NCBI GenBank assembly: GCA_032716605.1
Contig: JAVRFV010002317.1
Location: forward strand, 248,001 to 312,000
Direction of reading: 5' to 3'
DNA: 64,000 bases
From: Paralithodes platypus
Taxonomy: Eukaryota; Arthropoda; Malacostraca; Decapoda; Lithodidae
The notes under the pieces are model-generated. The model had not been told where the DNA came from. It was given only the letters and a program-made list of their open reading frames with translations, and made no database searches. The position numbers were made by a program, and so were the translations under genes. Shown here in pieces: positions 11,621 to 21,640 of this stretch. Each line of letters starts with the position of its first letter. Position 1 is the first letter of the stretch.

Positions 11621-12007
11621 CCGCAAGGTTTTTGAGATACTAACTGTTCTATTGTACCTCTTTCACCTTAACCATCCCCACAGAATGGCCCGCAAGGTGT
11701 TTGAGATACTAGCTGTTTTTTCTACCTCCTTGCATCTCACTCTCAAAAAAAAAAAACGAATGCATCAATATTTCACACTACGTAGTCTCTCACCGCCTCC
11801 TGGAAGTTATCGGTAATTGCATCTCCTTCCATCATTCATCCTCCTTCTTGGTTTGCCTCTGCCCTCTCTCTCTCTCTCTCTCTCACCTCAACCACAGCCA
11901 CACACTCCTCAGATGAACATAATTAAATCTGTTTTTCACTGGTTCTTGGAAGGACTGTGTGTGGTTGGTTGGAGGCTGGGAGGAAATGAAGTGTTTTTTG
12001 TTTCGTG

Positions 12008-12330
12008 TTGTGGTGGTTATAGTGGTGGTGGTGGTGTAGTAGTGGTGGTGGTGGTGGTGGTGATGATAGTGGTACAGTGGTGGTGGTGGTGGTGTAGTGG
12101 TGGTGGTGAGGATGGTGATGATGATAGTGGTACAGTGGTGGTGGTGGTGGTGATGATAATGATGTAGATGATGAGGGTGGTGATGGTGGTAGTGGTGATA
12201 CTAATGATAATTATGAGGATGGTGGTGATGGTGATGATGCTGATGATGGCGATGATAGTGATGGGGATGGTGACAATGATGATAATGGTGATGATGGTGG
12301 TACATTGATGGTGGTGGTGATGATAATGCA
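12008..12330. repeat. (GGT)n / (GAT)n trinucleotide array
   Basis: Mixed TGG, TGA and GAT units over more than 300 bp. ORFs on both strands here (valine/glycine-rich and isoleucine/threonine-rich) are low-complexity artefacts. Confidence 0.95.
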
Positions 12331-12446
12331 CAAAATCGTCTAAATATTGCAAAACAAAATTAAAAAGACGTCGCCGGTACAGGAGCTAACGTCTCTGTAA
12401 AGAATGAAAGCATATTTTGTTCAACCCTTCTTCACGTGAAAGATTG

Positions 12447-12661
12447 TTAACCCTTTGAGTACCAGCGACGTGTGTTATATTGTATGCTAGCTGTAAGTAG
12501 ACGATATTATGCAGCTTGGGAAGGAGCTGTGGTCGTTACAAGGGTTGGTTGAGATAGTCTGAAGCCTTATTATGGCTAGAGGTCCTTCCTAAGCTGAATA
12601 AAATCGTCTAATAGTTGCGGAATATGATGAAAAAGGACGTCACCGGTACTGAGTGGATTAA
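12447..12661. mobile_element. Family C inverted-repeat element bounded by TTAA, copy C1
   Basis: The left end is TTAACCCTTTGAGTACCAGC and the right end is CGTCACCGGTACTGAGTGGATTAA when read to the TTAA at 12658-12661. The two ends are inverted relative to each other, with internal AGACGAT / ATCGTCT partners. An additional partial right arm lies just upstream (about 12330-12390, AAAATCGTCTAAATATTGC to GTCGCCGGTACAGG). About 215 bp, no coding capacity. Confidence 0.65.
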
Positions 12662-12948
12662 ATATTACGGATCAATGTAAGTTGCACCAGGGATCTGCCT
12701 TGTGTGGGCTGATCGGATTTTTGCAGACTCCCATTTTCTTAAGTTATGTTGTCATTCTTCGTTATACTGCCTCTAAATAATATATATCCACTCTGGAATT
12801 ACGTCGTCTGGCAAACAAAATAAAATAAATAAATAAATTATAATACATAACTAAATTAATTAATAAAAACAAATATCTAGCATTCCTCGTTGTACTGCCT
12901 CTAAGTATTCTATATCCCACTCGAAAATATGGATTAAAAAGTACCTCT

Positions 12949-13021
12949 TGGAGATGCGGGGTATCGATCCCCGTACCTCTCACATGCTAAGCGAGCGCAT
13001 TACCATTTGAGCTACACCCAC
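12949..13021 (-). tRNA. tRNA-Ala-like gene (AGC anticodon), slightly degenerate
   Basis: The minus strand gives a 73-nt cloverleaf: D-arm TAGCTCAAATGGTAATGCGC, anticodon loop TTAGCAT (AGC), T-arm GGGGATCGATACCCC, discriminator A. The acceptor stem has one mismatch and two G-U pairs, so it could be a weak gene or a tRNA-derived repeat. Confidence 0.7.
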
Positions 13022-13084
13022 TGGTGATTGTGGAGGAGCATGTCTTGGTGCTTGGTGTCCGTAGACGCTTTTATTACCGGTAAT

Positions 13085-13415
13085 TTAAGGGGACATTTCT
13101 AGTTTGTTCCCTAGACGTCCATCAAGCTTATAATTACACCCCCTAGACCACCTTTCAAGATGAATTTGTACATTTTTCGGTAGAAGAATGTTCCGGCCAA
13201 AGGCCGGTTCCTCTTAATTAAATTACAGGCTCGCTACCGCTCGCCAGGAAAAAATCAACACCTAAATCGCCCGAAAGGTAATCACTTTTACGGAAATGGG
13301 GCGGAAGTTCTTAAAATCGTCAAACCAAATGGGCCGAACGTCTTAAAATCTGAAAACTAATGGGGCTAAGCATGAGGAAGAAGGGGGACCAGAAAAACGA
13401 CCCAACCCCCCTTAA
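13085..13415 (+). mobile_element. Family A element, full-length copy A4
   Basis: Bounded by TTAA at 13085-13088 and 13412-13415, with inverted ends TTAAGGGGA and CCCCCTTAA. It carries the hairpin-like TTTTTCGGTAGAAGAATG, a CCAAAGGCCGG palindrome, the CTCGCTACCGCTCGCCAGGA core and internal GTCTTAAAAT units. Its right TTAA is shared with copy A5. Confidence 0.85.
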
Positions 13416-13737
13416 GGGGAGGTTTTTAGTTTGTTCCCTAGACCTCCATCAAGCTTAAAAATACACCCCCTTGAGTCCCTTTCAAGATAAATTTGTACAT
13501 TTTTCGGTAGAAAAATGTCCCGGCCGAAGGCCGGTTCCTCTTAAATTACAGGCTCGCTATCGCTCGCCAGGATAAAATTGACACCTGAATTGCACGAAAG
13601 GTCTTAATATGGGGTGAAAGTTCTTAAAATCGCTAAACTAATGGGGCAAACGTTTTATAATATCAAAAGCAATGGGGCTAAACATGAGGGAGAAAGGGGT
13701 CAAGAAAAAAATCCCTCAAGTGGATACCTCCCCTTAA
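13412..13737 (+). mobile_element. Family A element, full-length copy A5
   Basis: Head-to-tail with A4, sharing TTAA 13412-13415. It begins TTAAGGGGAGG and ends CCTCCCCTTAA (TTAA 13734-13737). Same internal layout as A4. Confidence 0.85.
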
Positions 13738-13739
13738 GA

Positions 13740-14181
13740 AGGAGTTTTGGAAGTCAAGAGAGTTGAGATAGGCCTATACCTTATCACTTTGATTCGTAGA
13801 GGGCATTCCGAAGCTGAAATAAATAGGGTTTTTTTTTCTGTTTTCTGTGAATGAGGGAGACAAAAGGCATAACTGCCTGCAGCGAGTGCCTCCCCCAGAT
13901 TTGAAAGAGTGACAGGGCCAAAATCAAGGGACGTTCGAGCTAAAATTCCTGGACACACGGAGTTTGAAGTAATTTCAGTCATAGGAAGAGGGAAAGACTG
14001 ATTCTGGGAGAGAGGTCCAGAGCTCAGCAGTTGAATAGAAGAAAGTCTGAGAGTTGCACAGAGAAGGGGTGGGATTGTGTTGCAAGGTGGGTACTACATA
14101 CCCTACGTAGAGGAGGTTGTATACACTGGGAAAGTCTAATGATAACCTGAATACATTGAAAAAAAAATGGCGTCCCAACAC
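13740..14181 (-). pseudogene. C-terminal relic of a CR1/Jockey-type LINE reverse transcriptase
   Basis: The minus strand from 14181 carries a degraded ORF ending in FFYSTAELWTSLPESVFP, which resembles the conserved arginine-leucine-WNSLP-type C-terminus of Jockey/CR1 LINE polyproteins. After a stop the frame continues with NYFKLRVSRNFSSN, also typical of that tail. The downstream segment (GGGGGAGGCACTCG...CTTTTGTCTCCCTCAT) recurs in the plus orientation at about 25570-25615, which supports a dispersed element. The family assignment is by eye. Confidence 0.5.
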
Positions 14182-14200
14182 TGAGAGGGTAAAACAATTA

Positions 14201-14290
14201 TCCTTCGAACCGGATTTGAACCAGTGACCTATGGATGTCTGTGCCAGTAACCTCTACAGTCCACCGCTCTACCAACTGAGCTATCGAAGG
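14201..14290 (-). tRNA. tRNA-Tyr (GTA anticodon) with a 17-nt intron
   Basis: The minus strand begins CCTTCGATAGCTCAGTTGG and ends in the matching acceptor TCGAAGG plus discriminator A. The anticodon GTA sits in loop CTGTAGA once a 17-nt intron (AGGTTACTGGCACAGAC), placed one base after the anticodon, is removed. The T-arm is GGTTCAAATCC. Introns at this position are usual in eukaryotic tRNA-Tyr. Confidence 0.95.
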
Positions 14291-14358
14291 AGGTGATAGT
14301 AAGACCCCTGCACCACCATCATATCATTCTTTAACCACTTCACTATGATGACGAAATA

Positions 14359-14359
<1 letters not shown>

Positions 14360-14396
<37 letters not shown>

Positions 14397-14575
14397 CGTG
14401 TGTGTGTGTGAGGGGGGGGGGGGATCTGTGATGTGTGTGTGTGTGTGTGTGTCTGTCTGTGTATACGGACTGTGTGTGATTGTTTGTGTGTACAGGCCGT
14501 GTGTGTACGTACGGACTATGTGTGTATATATGTATGTGTGTACTGTGAATGTGTATGGATGGCGCATATGGCATT
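14360..14575. repeat. (TG)n microsatellite with a G run
   Basis: Interrupted TG repeats with a G10 run and ACGGAC-spaced blocks. ORFs on both strands are artefacts. Confidence 0.95.
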
Positions 14576-14629
14576 GTAGTGCAGGCTATGTGTTGCCCTT
14601 AGGGTCATTGTGCTTGAAGTTTTTGATGC

Positions 14630-14700
14630 GCACATACACAGACACACGCACACACAGACACACACATACACACACACACATACACTCACACAAACACACT
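14630..14700. repeat. (AC)n microsatellite
   Basis: CA repeats with CACAGACACAC and ACATACAC interruptions. Confidence 0.9.
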
Positions 14701-14864
14701 GCCCATTTCCTTTTCAGAACAAATAAATGATGACATACCGGAAATGGAATGATAGCGTATATAATTGAGCCAGTTATAATAGATTGATCGTCATGAGTGA
14801 GTTACACTCATGATAGATGTGAGTCAAAGGAAGGGTGTGGTCGGTCAGGTGCTTGCTGACAATC

Positions 14865-15240
14865 TTAAGAGGGGTCACCGTTTTTGTTTTATCTTTCTCT
14901 CCCTCTCTCTTTGGCTTGTATCCATTCGGCCCCGTTCAGCCAACTGTTTTAAGACATTTATCCCTATCCAGGTGTCGATTTTTTCCGGCCGAGCGATAGC
15001 GAGCCAACATTGTATGGAGAAATCCGGCTTCGCCGGAGACATTTTTCTATCGAAAAATGTACAAATTTAGCTTACTCTCAAAACAAAAATGTATATATGC
15101 TGGCTCGGTACCGCTCGCCAGGAAGATATTGACACCTGGATGGGGTTAAACGTCTTAAAACAGTAGGCTGAATGGGGCCGAATGGATACAAGCCAAAGAG
15201 AGAGGGAGAAAAAGAGAAGAAAAAGCGAGGTGGGCTCCCT
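14865..15240. mobile_element. Family B foldback element, copy B1
   Basis: Left TTAA at 14865-14868 followed by GAGGGGTCACC. Left arm 14906-15010 and right arm 15105-15215 are inverted copies (GGCTTGTATCCATTCGG against CCGAATGGATACAAGCC). The loop holds a smaller palindrome, CCGGCTTCGCCGG next to TTTTTCTATCGAAAAA. A flanking 27-bp sequence (GTGTGGTCGGTCAGGTG...) occurs on both sides, at about 14835 and 15264. Confidence 0.8.
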
Positions 15241-15469
15241 AATGAAGCTAGAGGTGAAAGGTAGGGTGTGGTCGGTCAGGTGGTTACTGACGAACTTGAA
15301 GTACGCAGTATATTTCACAACTCGGGTTACACAGGCACAACAGAGGCGTATATGTTACATGGAATCTGTGTAACTAGGGATTTCACGAAATCACTAGTGA
15401 ATTCGTGAACTAAAATAGTTCAATTCGAAATATTTCCGATACCATCCATGTACGTTATGTAGTTTAAGA

Positions 15470-15589
15470 AGAATTAAGCGAGATAGTTCGAAGCTTGTTA
15501 ATTGCTGGAGGCCCTTTTTAAACTGAATATAATCGTGTACAAGTAGCCAGAATAAGATATAACGACGTCACCGGTACTGCATGGGTTAA
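15470..15589. mobile_element. Family C element, partial copy
   Basis: Right part only: AATCGTGTACAAGTAGCCAG then GACGTCACCGGTACTGCATGGGTTAA, with TTAA at 15586-15589. Confidence 0.5.
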
Positions 15590-15644
15590 CATATAAGGAA
15601 CACATACAGACACACATAGATGCACATAAGCAAAGAATCAGAAA

Positions 15645-15790
15645 AACACACATCTACACTTATATATACATTTGAACATGGGCAAATGCAAACACACATC
15701 TACACTTATATAAATACATATGAACATGCGCAAATGCAAACACACATCTACACTTATATATACATATGAACATGCGCAAATTCAAACGCC
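15645..15790. repeat. Tandem repeat of about 47 bp, three copies
   Basis: Units contain ACACATCTACACTTATATA and GAACATG(C/G)GCAAATGCAA in order. The last unit is degenerate. Confidence 0.8.
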
Positions 15791-15792
15791 AA

Positions 15793-16010
15793 TCCTATAG
15801 TCTATTCGCTGTAAGTAGGCGAGAAATAATTACCTCTATCCTCCGTAACTCAAAAAGGGCTGGAGCAAATGGGCTGTACATTGTCACACCTATTCCCTGG
15901 CTGACCCTTCCCAAATGGTAGAAATCTTAGCTCGATTACTCTAGTCGTCTTTGAGTTACAGAGGTTAGAGGTCATGATTTTTCGCCTACTTACAGGGAAT
16001 AGACTAGGCC
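15793..16010. mobile_element. Foldback (MITE-like) element with 57-bp inverted arms
   Basis: The arm at 15797-15853 begins TAGTCTATTCGCTGTAAGTA; its inverted partner at 15950-16006 ends TACTTACAGGGAATAGACTA. Arms match at most positions and the loop is about 96 bp. CCTATAG lies next to both ends (15793 region and about 16010), a possible target duplication, but the boundary is uncertain. Confidence 0.75.
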
Positions 16011-16055
16011 CTATAGCATAGACAGCTTGGAATATATACTGTACATACATACACA

Positions 16056-16056
16056 G

Positions 16057-16101
<45 letters not shown>
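16056..16101. repeat. (TA)n microsatellite
   Basis: Continuous AT dinucleotide run. Confidence 0.95.
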
Positions 16102-16103
<2 letters not shown>

Positions 16104-16240
16104 TAAATACATACTGTATATACAAAATAAATACATAACAAATATGCCATGTCGGAATTCAGTAGGGAAATACATAGACTAATTGCTTTTGTATTAAATG
16201 ACGGACATACGAAAGTAAATGTGAATTATATAGTGGTGTG

Positions 16241-16243
<3 letters not shown>

Positions 16244-16314
<71 letters not shown>

Positions 16315-16425
16315 AGAATGAAAGAAAGAAACGAAGAAAGAAAGGAAAAAAGAAAGAAAAAAGAAAGAAAAAAAGTGCAAAAAGAAAGAAAGAACGGTGA
16401 GAGAGAGAGAGAGAGAGAGAGAGAG
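16244..16425. repeat. (GA)n, (GAAA)n, (GA)n compound microsatellite
   Basis: A GA run of about 68 bp, then AAAGAAAG-type repeats, then a second GA run (16397-16425). A short (ATA)n run follows at about 16490-16511. Confidence 0.95.
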
Positions 16426-16641
16426 CATGTAAAGCTCATCAGATAGAGTTGAGTGACCGATGTTGTGACTCTTGTTGTTGTTGTTGGTATAATAATAATA
16501 ATAATAATAATATGTCGGGGTAATATTTGTTTGTTCTTCATATGTGAGTAATAGGATGTCTTTCTACATATATTTATTCCTGCTAACGTTAGACGATTTA
16601 CTCAACTTCGGAAAGCTCTCGAGAAGTAAAAGTGAAACGAA

Positions 16642-16726
16642 TTAACCCTCTGACATTCACAAGTCCTAAACTGGTTATACCAAGAATAAAAGGAGGAGAA
16701 ACGCCATTTTATCCTGAAGGGGTTAA
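16642..16726. mobile_element. Short TTAACCC...GGGTTAA element, family C-like
   Basis: About 85 bp bounded by TTAACCCTCTGACATTC and TCCTGAAGGGGTTAA. Its right TTAA is the left TTAA of element A6. It is too short to be sure of family. Confidence 0.4.
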
Positions 16727-17040
16727 GGAGAAATGGGTAATTTTTCCGATCACCTTTCTTCCTCATGCTTAGCCCCAATAGTTTTCAGAATTTAAGACGT
16801 TCGTCCCATTAGTTTGTCGATTTTAAGACCTTTCGCCCCATTTTTGTGTCAATATCAAGACCTTTCGTGCTATTTAGGTGTCTTTTTTTTTTCCTGGCGA
16901 ACGATAGTGAGCCTGTAATTTTGGAAGAACCGGCCTTCGGCCGGCAAATTTGTCTAGGCCTACAGAAAAAAAAAAATACAAATTAATCTAGAAGGGTGTT
17001 TAAAGTTTGATGGAGGTCTAGGGAGGAAACTAGAAAAATA
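16723..17040 (-). mobile_element. Family A element, copy A6
   Basis: Minus orientation. Left TTAAGGAGA at 16723, then inverted core CCTGGCGAACGATAGTGAG and CCGGCCTTCGGCCGG, ending near GATGGAGGTCTAGGGAGGAAAC. The right TTAA is not preserved. Confidence 0.75.
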
Positions 17041-17079
17041 ATGAATACACGCAAACATCGCCCAAAACCTGAACCCTCC

Positions 17080-17155
17080 CCCATTAAACTACACTAAATG
17101 TTCTAAATATACCTTTAATAAAATGAAAAACACGTCGCCGGTACAGAAGGGTTAA
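17080..17155. mobile_element. Family C element, partial copy
   Basis: TTCTAAATATACC, then CACGTCGCCGGTACAGAAGGGTTAA, matching the right arm of family C. Confidence 0.45.
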
Positions 17156-17189
17156 TAAGTTAGCCTGATTGGAGTGAGAGGTTCTAGGA

Positions 17190-17390
17190 AGGGTGGTGGT
17201 GGTGGTGGTGATGGTAGTGGTAGTGGTGGTGGTGGTGGTGGTGGTGATGGTGATGGTGATGGTAGTGGTAGTGGTGGTGGTGGTGGTGGTGATGGTGGTG
17301 GTGATGGTAGTGGTGGTGGTGATGGTGGTGGTGATGGTGATGGTGGTGGTGGTAGTGGTGGTGGTGGTGGTGGTGGTGGTGGTGGTTATA
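17190..17390. repeat. (GGT)n / (GAT)n microsatellite
   Basis: About 200 bp of GGT units with GAT and AGT interruptions. Glycine-rich and valine-rich ORFs here are artefacts. Confidence 0.95.
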
Positions 17391-17483
17391 CAGGACGTTA
17401 TTATGGTCGGGGGGGTTGATTACGTTAACTTCTAGGAAAGCGGCGTGATAGGACGTGTACCTTTATACAAATGACGAGTGTAC

Positions 17484-17486
<3 letters not shown>

Positions 17487-17541
<55 letters not shown>
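17487..17541. repeat. (TA)n microsatellite
   Basis: About 27 AT units followed by a short GA run. Confidence 0.95.
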
Positions 17542-17545
<4 letters not shown>

Positions 17546-17880
17546 GAGAGATAAATTTATCTATTTTTGGTATTCCGAAAGGATTCTCATTTTTAATTTC
17601 CTCTTTTCGGTGCGTTTTCTTTTATATGTTCCTGCAACATTGTCAATTGTGTTTTCCTTGTGTAAAATATATATTCCTACTTCTTATATTCAAACACGTG
17701 TGAAGGGCATGTTCTGTATTTTTGCCATAGGTAACAAATGGGCATAGACTGTCTAGCAGAAATACTGACTAATTGGTCTATTTATTATGTAACTAAATGA
17801 TTGACTGATTAATTAACTTACTAACCACGTGATTATCTAATGGAATTCAAATTTTGACAACAAAAGAAATCATAAAAATT

Positions 17881-18036
17881 GGGTAAATATATAATCAACT
17901 TACTGATGCGTTGCTCTTTGGGTAAATATATAATCAACTTACTGATGCGTTGCTCTTTGGGTAAATATATAATCAACTTACTGATGCGTTGCTCTTTGGG
18001 TAAATATATAATCAACTTACTGATGCGTTGCTCTTT
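17881..18036. repeat. 39-bp tandem repeat, four perfect copies
   Basis: GGGTAAATATAT starts at 17881, 17920, 17959 and 17998, giving an exact 39-bp period with no differences seen. Because 39 is divisible by three, ORFs stay open on both strands. No other coding evidence. Degenerate GACTGACT-type repeats continue to about 18260. Confidence 0.95.
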
Positions 18037-18312
18037 GTACTTGCTGACTCGCATAGACTAACTGACTGACTGATTTTCTGACTGAATAATACCGACTTGC
18101 TGACAGAATGAGACTGAAATATTCGTTGATTGAACGACTGACTAACTTAATAACTGGCTGATTGACTTTTTGACTGATTGAGATTGACAAATTGATTCAT
18201 TGAACACTGACTGACTGTCATTCTAACTGACACACTAAATAATCATCTATTTGACTGGTTAGCTAAGAATCAGCTGACTAAATATACGAAGAATCAAGAC
18301 GAGGAACAGAAC

Positions 18313-18570
18313 TTGTGTGGCCGACTGTGTGTGTGTGTGTGTGTGGCCGACTGTGTGTGTGTGTGTGTGTGGCCGACTGTGTGTGTGTGTGTGTGGCCGA
18401 CTGTGTGTGTGTGTGTGTGTGGCCGACTGTGTGTGTGTGTGTGGCCGACTGTGTGTGTGTGTGGCCGACTGTGTGTGTGTGTGTGGCCGACTGTGTGTGT
18501 GTGTGTGTGTGTGTGTGTGGCCGACTGTGTGTGTGTGTGTGTGTGTGGCCGACTGTGTGTGTGTGTGCCT
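18313..18570. repeat. (GGCCGAC(TG)n) compound minisatellite
   Basis: About eleven units of GGCCGAC each followed by 8-14 TG repeats. Unit length varies with the TG count. Confidence 0.95.
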
Positions 18571-18648
18571 TCATCCATTACAAGTAAAATCTTCAATAAA
18601 ACTGCATGTTACATTAATTTCCCAATGGATTTCAACTCATTACTTTGG

Positions 18649-18679
<31 letters not shown>

Positions 18680-18790
18680 TTGGAATACAGGACTTCTTCC
18701 CCAATGAATGGTAAATAAGTAACACCCCGTTCTTAACATTAATCATCCATTACAAACCCCAATGTACTCGAATAAACGAATGAAAGCATA

Positions 18791-18864
18791 AGGTCCTCCC
18801 GGGATTCAAACTCGGGACACCACACCCAGAACATAAGCATCTAAACCATTACACCACCAAAACC
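18791..18864 (-). tRNA. tRNA-Gln-like sequence (possible CTG anticodon), degenerate
   Basis: The minus strand folds as 74 nt. The acceptor GGTTTTG pairs with GAGGACC apart from one mismatch, the D-region contains GTAATGGTTTAGA, and the T-arm is CCGAGTTTGAATCCCGG with one mismatch. The anticodon stem is weak and a loop TTCTGGG would give CTG. It is probably a tRNA pseudogene or tRNA-derived repeat. Confidence 0.4.
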
Positions 18865-18889
18865 ACTGATTTAATAGGCTAATAAAGAA

Positions 18890-19110
18890 TTAAGGGGAGA
18901 TTATTTTTTGAACCTCCTTCTCCCTAATGTTCAGCCCCATTATGTTTGATATCTTAAGACGTTCGCCCCGTTAGTTTGGCGATTTTAAGACATTTCGCCC
19001 AATTTCTGTCAATTTAAAGACCTTTCGTGCCATTTAGGTGTCGGTTTTAATGGCATTTTTCTGCCGTAAAATGTACAAATTTATATCGAAGGGGAGTCTT
19101 TTTGACAATT
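18890..19110 (-). mobile_element. Family A element, truncated copy A7
   Basis: Starts TTAAGGGGAGA (18890), followed by inverted internal units (ATCTTAAGACGTTCGCCCC). It lacks the CGCTATCGCTCGCC core and ends shortly after AAATGTACAAATTTA. Confidence 0.65.
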
Positions 19111-19414
19111 ATGAAGGGAAAATTGAAGGGCAAGGGAAAAAATATGATGCTTTGGCTCCCAGTCTGCCAACCTCTAGGTTGGCAGTAGGGAGGTCAATCC
19201 ACGGAAGAGACGCCGCCACTTGAGGTCTAGAAAATATATAAGCAAAAATAACAGTCGGAGTAAGCTATGGATATGGCAGAGAACGCTCAACTCTCACTCT
19301 GATAGACCAGCCCATCACCGCTTGCCTTGTTAAAAAGACTATTCGTTATTATGCATCAGGCTTCCTAGAGAATAGCCCATACATTACCAATGGCTGGGTG
19401 TAACTGTCTCTGTA
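19111..19414. other. Unannotated DNA
   Basis: Contains a GTCTGCCAACCTCTAGG / CCTAGAGGTTGGCAG-like small inverted repeat (about 19167-19190). No gene recognised. Confidence 0.35.
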
Positions 19415-19439
19415 AGTACCGGTACCGCCCAACTATAGC

Positions 19440-20150
19440 CCCAGCTGCTGTTCCGTAAGGGGAGGGGAGCGGGGGTTGCTGTTCCGTAAGGGGAGGGGGG
19501 CGGGGGTTGCTGTTCCGTAAGGGGCGGGGGGCGGGGGGTTGCTGGTCCGTAAGGGGGGGGGGGCGGGGGTTGCTGTTCCGTAAGGGGGGGGGGGCGGGGG
19601 TTGCTGTTCCGTAAGGGGAGGGGGGCGGGGGTTGCTGTTCCGTAAGGGGAGGGGCGGGGGTTGCTGTTCCGTAAGGGGCGGGGGGCGGGGGTTGCTGGTC
19701 CGTAAGGGGAGGGGGGCGGGGGTTGCTGTTCCGTAAGGGGAGGGGGGCGGGGTTGCTGTTCCGTAAGGGAGGGGGGCGGGGGTTGCTGTTCCGTAAGGGG
19801 AGGGGGGCGGGGGTTGCTGTTCCGTAAGGGGAGGGGGGCGGGGGTTGCTGGTCCGTAAGGGGGGGGCGGGGGTTGCTGGTCCGTAAGGGGCGGGGGTTGC
19901 TGGTCCGTAAGGGTAGGGGGCGGGGGTTGCTGGTCCGTAAGGGAAGGGGGGCGGGGGTTGCTGTTTCCGTAAGGGGAGGGGGGCGGGGGTTGCTGTTCCG
20001 TAAGGGGAGGGGGCGGGGGTTGCTGTTCCGTAAGGGGAGGGGGGCGGGGGTTGCTGTTCCGTAAGGGGAGGGGGGCGGGGGTTGCTGTTCCGTAAGGGGA
20101 GGGGGGCGGGGGTTGCTGTTCCGTAAGGGGAGGGGGGCGGGGGTTGCTGT
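19440..20150. repeat. 31-bp G-rich minisatellite, about 23 copies
   Basis: The unit is TTGCTGTTCCGTAAGGGG followed by an (A)GGGGGGCGGGGG tract whose length varies. The proline-rich minus-strand ORF of 248 residues is a repeat artefact. A single unexpanded unit in the same flanking context is at 20836-20870. Confidence 0.95.
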
Positions 20151-20430
20151 TCCCCCTTCTTCCTCGTGTTTAGCTCCATTAGTTTTGAAATGTTATGACG
20201 TTCGGCCCATTAGTTTGGCGATTTGAAGACCGTACGCCCCATATATTTGTCAACTTTAAGACTTTTCGTGCCATTTATGTGTTGACTTTTTTCCTGGAGA
20301 GCGATAGCGAACCTCAAATTTTGAAAGGAACCGGCCTTTGTGGGACATTTTTCTACCGAAAAATGTAAACATTTATCTTGAAAGGGGTTGTAGGGGGTGT
20401 TATTTTAAGCTTGATGGAGGTCTAGCGAGG
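20150..20430 (-). mobile_element. Family A element, copy A8
   Basis: Inverted internal units with GACGTTCGGCCCATTAG, then a degenerate core GAGAGCGATAGCGAACC, TTTTTCTACCGAAAAATG and the AAGCTTGATGGAGGTCTAG end. Its left end abuts the minisatellite. Confidence 0.7.
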
Positions 20431-20563
20431 AAACTAACACAAATAGTAAAGAGATACGTACATAAATGAGCCAATAAATCCGCTCATAACAATAAACCAA
20501 TGGGGATGCATCATTACCCCTTTAACGAGGAGGCCGGGAGCGTACTAAGGGTGTTTACTACCC

Positions 20564-20644
20564 TATCTATCTATCTATCTATCTATCTATTTACTCAGGC
20601 CCAATCCCCATTTTTTTTTTTTTTTTTTTCTTTTTTTTTAACCC
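20564..20644 (-). mobile_element. Tail-only insertion of the 67-3600 LINE family
   Basis: On the minus strand it reads an A-rich stretch, ATGGGGATTGGGCCTGAG, TAAATAG and about seven GATA units. This is the 3' tail of the LINE at 67-3600. ACCC flanks it on both sides (20560-20563 and 20641-20644). The paralogous sequence at 20938 lacks the insertion. Confidence 0.8.
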
Positions 20645-20664
20645 TTCCTAGCAGTCCCATTCAG

Positions 20665-20825
20665 TTAAGGTAGATGGGCCGTTTTTCTGGTCCTCCTTCA
20701 TCCTCATGTTTAGCCCCATTATTTTTTAGATTTTATGACGTTCGGCCCATTAGTTTGTCGATTTTATCATCTTTTGCCCCATTTCGTTGTCAATTTTAAG
20801 ACCTTTCGTACCATTTAGCGGTCTC
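20665..20825 (-). mobile_element. Family A element, truncated copy A9
   Basis: Starts at TTAAGG (20665). Only the internal GTCTTAAAAT-type units are present in inverse (TTATGACGTTCGGCCCATTAG), broken before the core. Confidence 0.6.
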
Positions 20826-21285
20826 TCTCTAAGTACCGCACAACTATAGCCCCAGCTGCTGTTCCGTAAAGAATAAAACAATGGGGATGCATCATTACCC
20901 CTTTAACGAGGCCGGGAGCGTATTAAGGGTGTTTACTACCCTTCCTACCAGTCCCATCCAGTTGAGGCAGAGATACTTTCCAACAGCCGCCATTTTGATA
21001 ACCTGTTATCATTACTATGCCTCTCAACTTTCCCTTCATAATCGTTAAGGGGCACAGGGCCCTGGGAGAGGCTTCGTTGTCCCGGGCGTTTTCGCACTCT
21101 CCTCTATCCTCTGTTCTGTGGGGGCGCTCAGTTATGGCCTTGGCCTTGCTCGGTCAGACATAATGGGGATCAGCACCAACATCAACAACTATGCATAACG
21201 AAAATCAAAACTATTCTTCATAATCCAACCCTAAGTAAGTACTGTAACGTCACGATGTATTACTGGTATATCAGGCCATCATTGT
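20826..21285. other. Partial duplication of 19415-20566 and unannotated DNA
   Basis: 20826-20870 repeats 19415-19457 (CAACTATAGCCCCAGCTGCT), and 20877-20942 repeats 20499-20566 (CAATGGGGATGCATCATTAC). The rest contains no recognised gene. Confidence 0.6.
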
Positions 21286-21288
21286 TGA

Positions 21289-21640
21289 TTAAGAGGGCCC
21301 ACCTCGCTTTGTTTCTCTTCCTCTCTCTTTGGCTTGTATTCATTCGGGCCCATTCAGCCGATTGGTTTAAGACGCGTACCTCCATCCAGGTGTCAATATT
21401 TTCATGGCCAGCATATATATATTTTTGTTTTGACAGCAATCTAAATTTGTAAATTTTTTGATAGAAAAATTTCTCCGGCGAAGCCGGATTTCTCCATACA
21501 ATGCTGGCTCGCTATCGCTCGCCAGGAATAAATGGACACCTGGATGGGGATAAACGTCTTAAAACAGTTGGCTGAATGGGGCCAATTGGATACAAGTCAG
21601 GGAAAGAGAAAGAGATAAAAAAGAAGCCGGTGACTAAAGT
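21289..21640. mobile_element. Family B foldback element, copy B2
   Basis: TTAAGAGGG at 21289 opens the element. Inverted arms GGCTTGTATTCATTCGGG and GGCCAATTGGATACAAG surround a loop with the CTCCGGCGAAGCCGGA palindrome. Confidence 0.8.

Noticed and set aside
17833..18061. A repeat protein of 13-residue units
   Set aside because: The 39-bp tandem repeat keeps frames open on both strands; no start context, neighbour or composition supports coding.
18278..18718. Cysteine/valine-rich and histidine/threonine-rich ORFs
   Set aside because: Produced by TG repeats spaced by GGCCGAC.
19433..20179. 248-residue proline-rich ORF on the minus strand
   Set aside because: Produced entirely by the 31-bp G-rich minisatellite.
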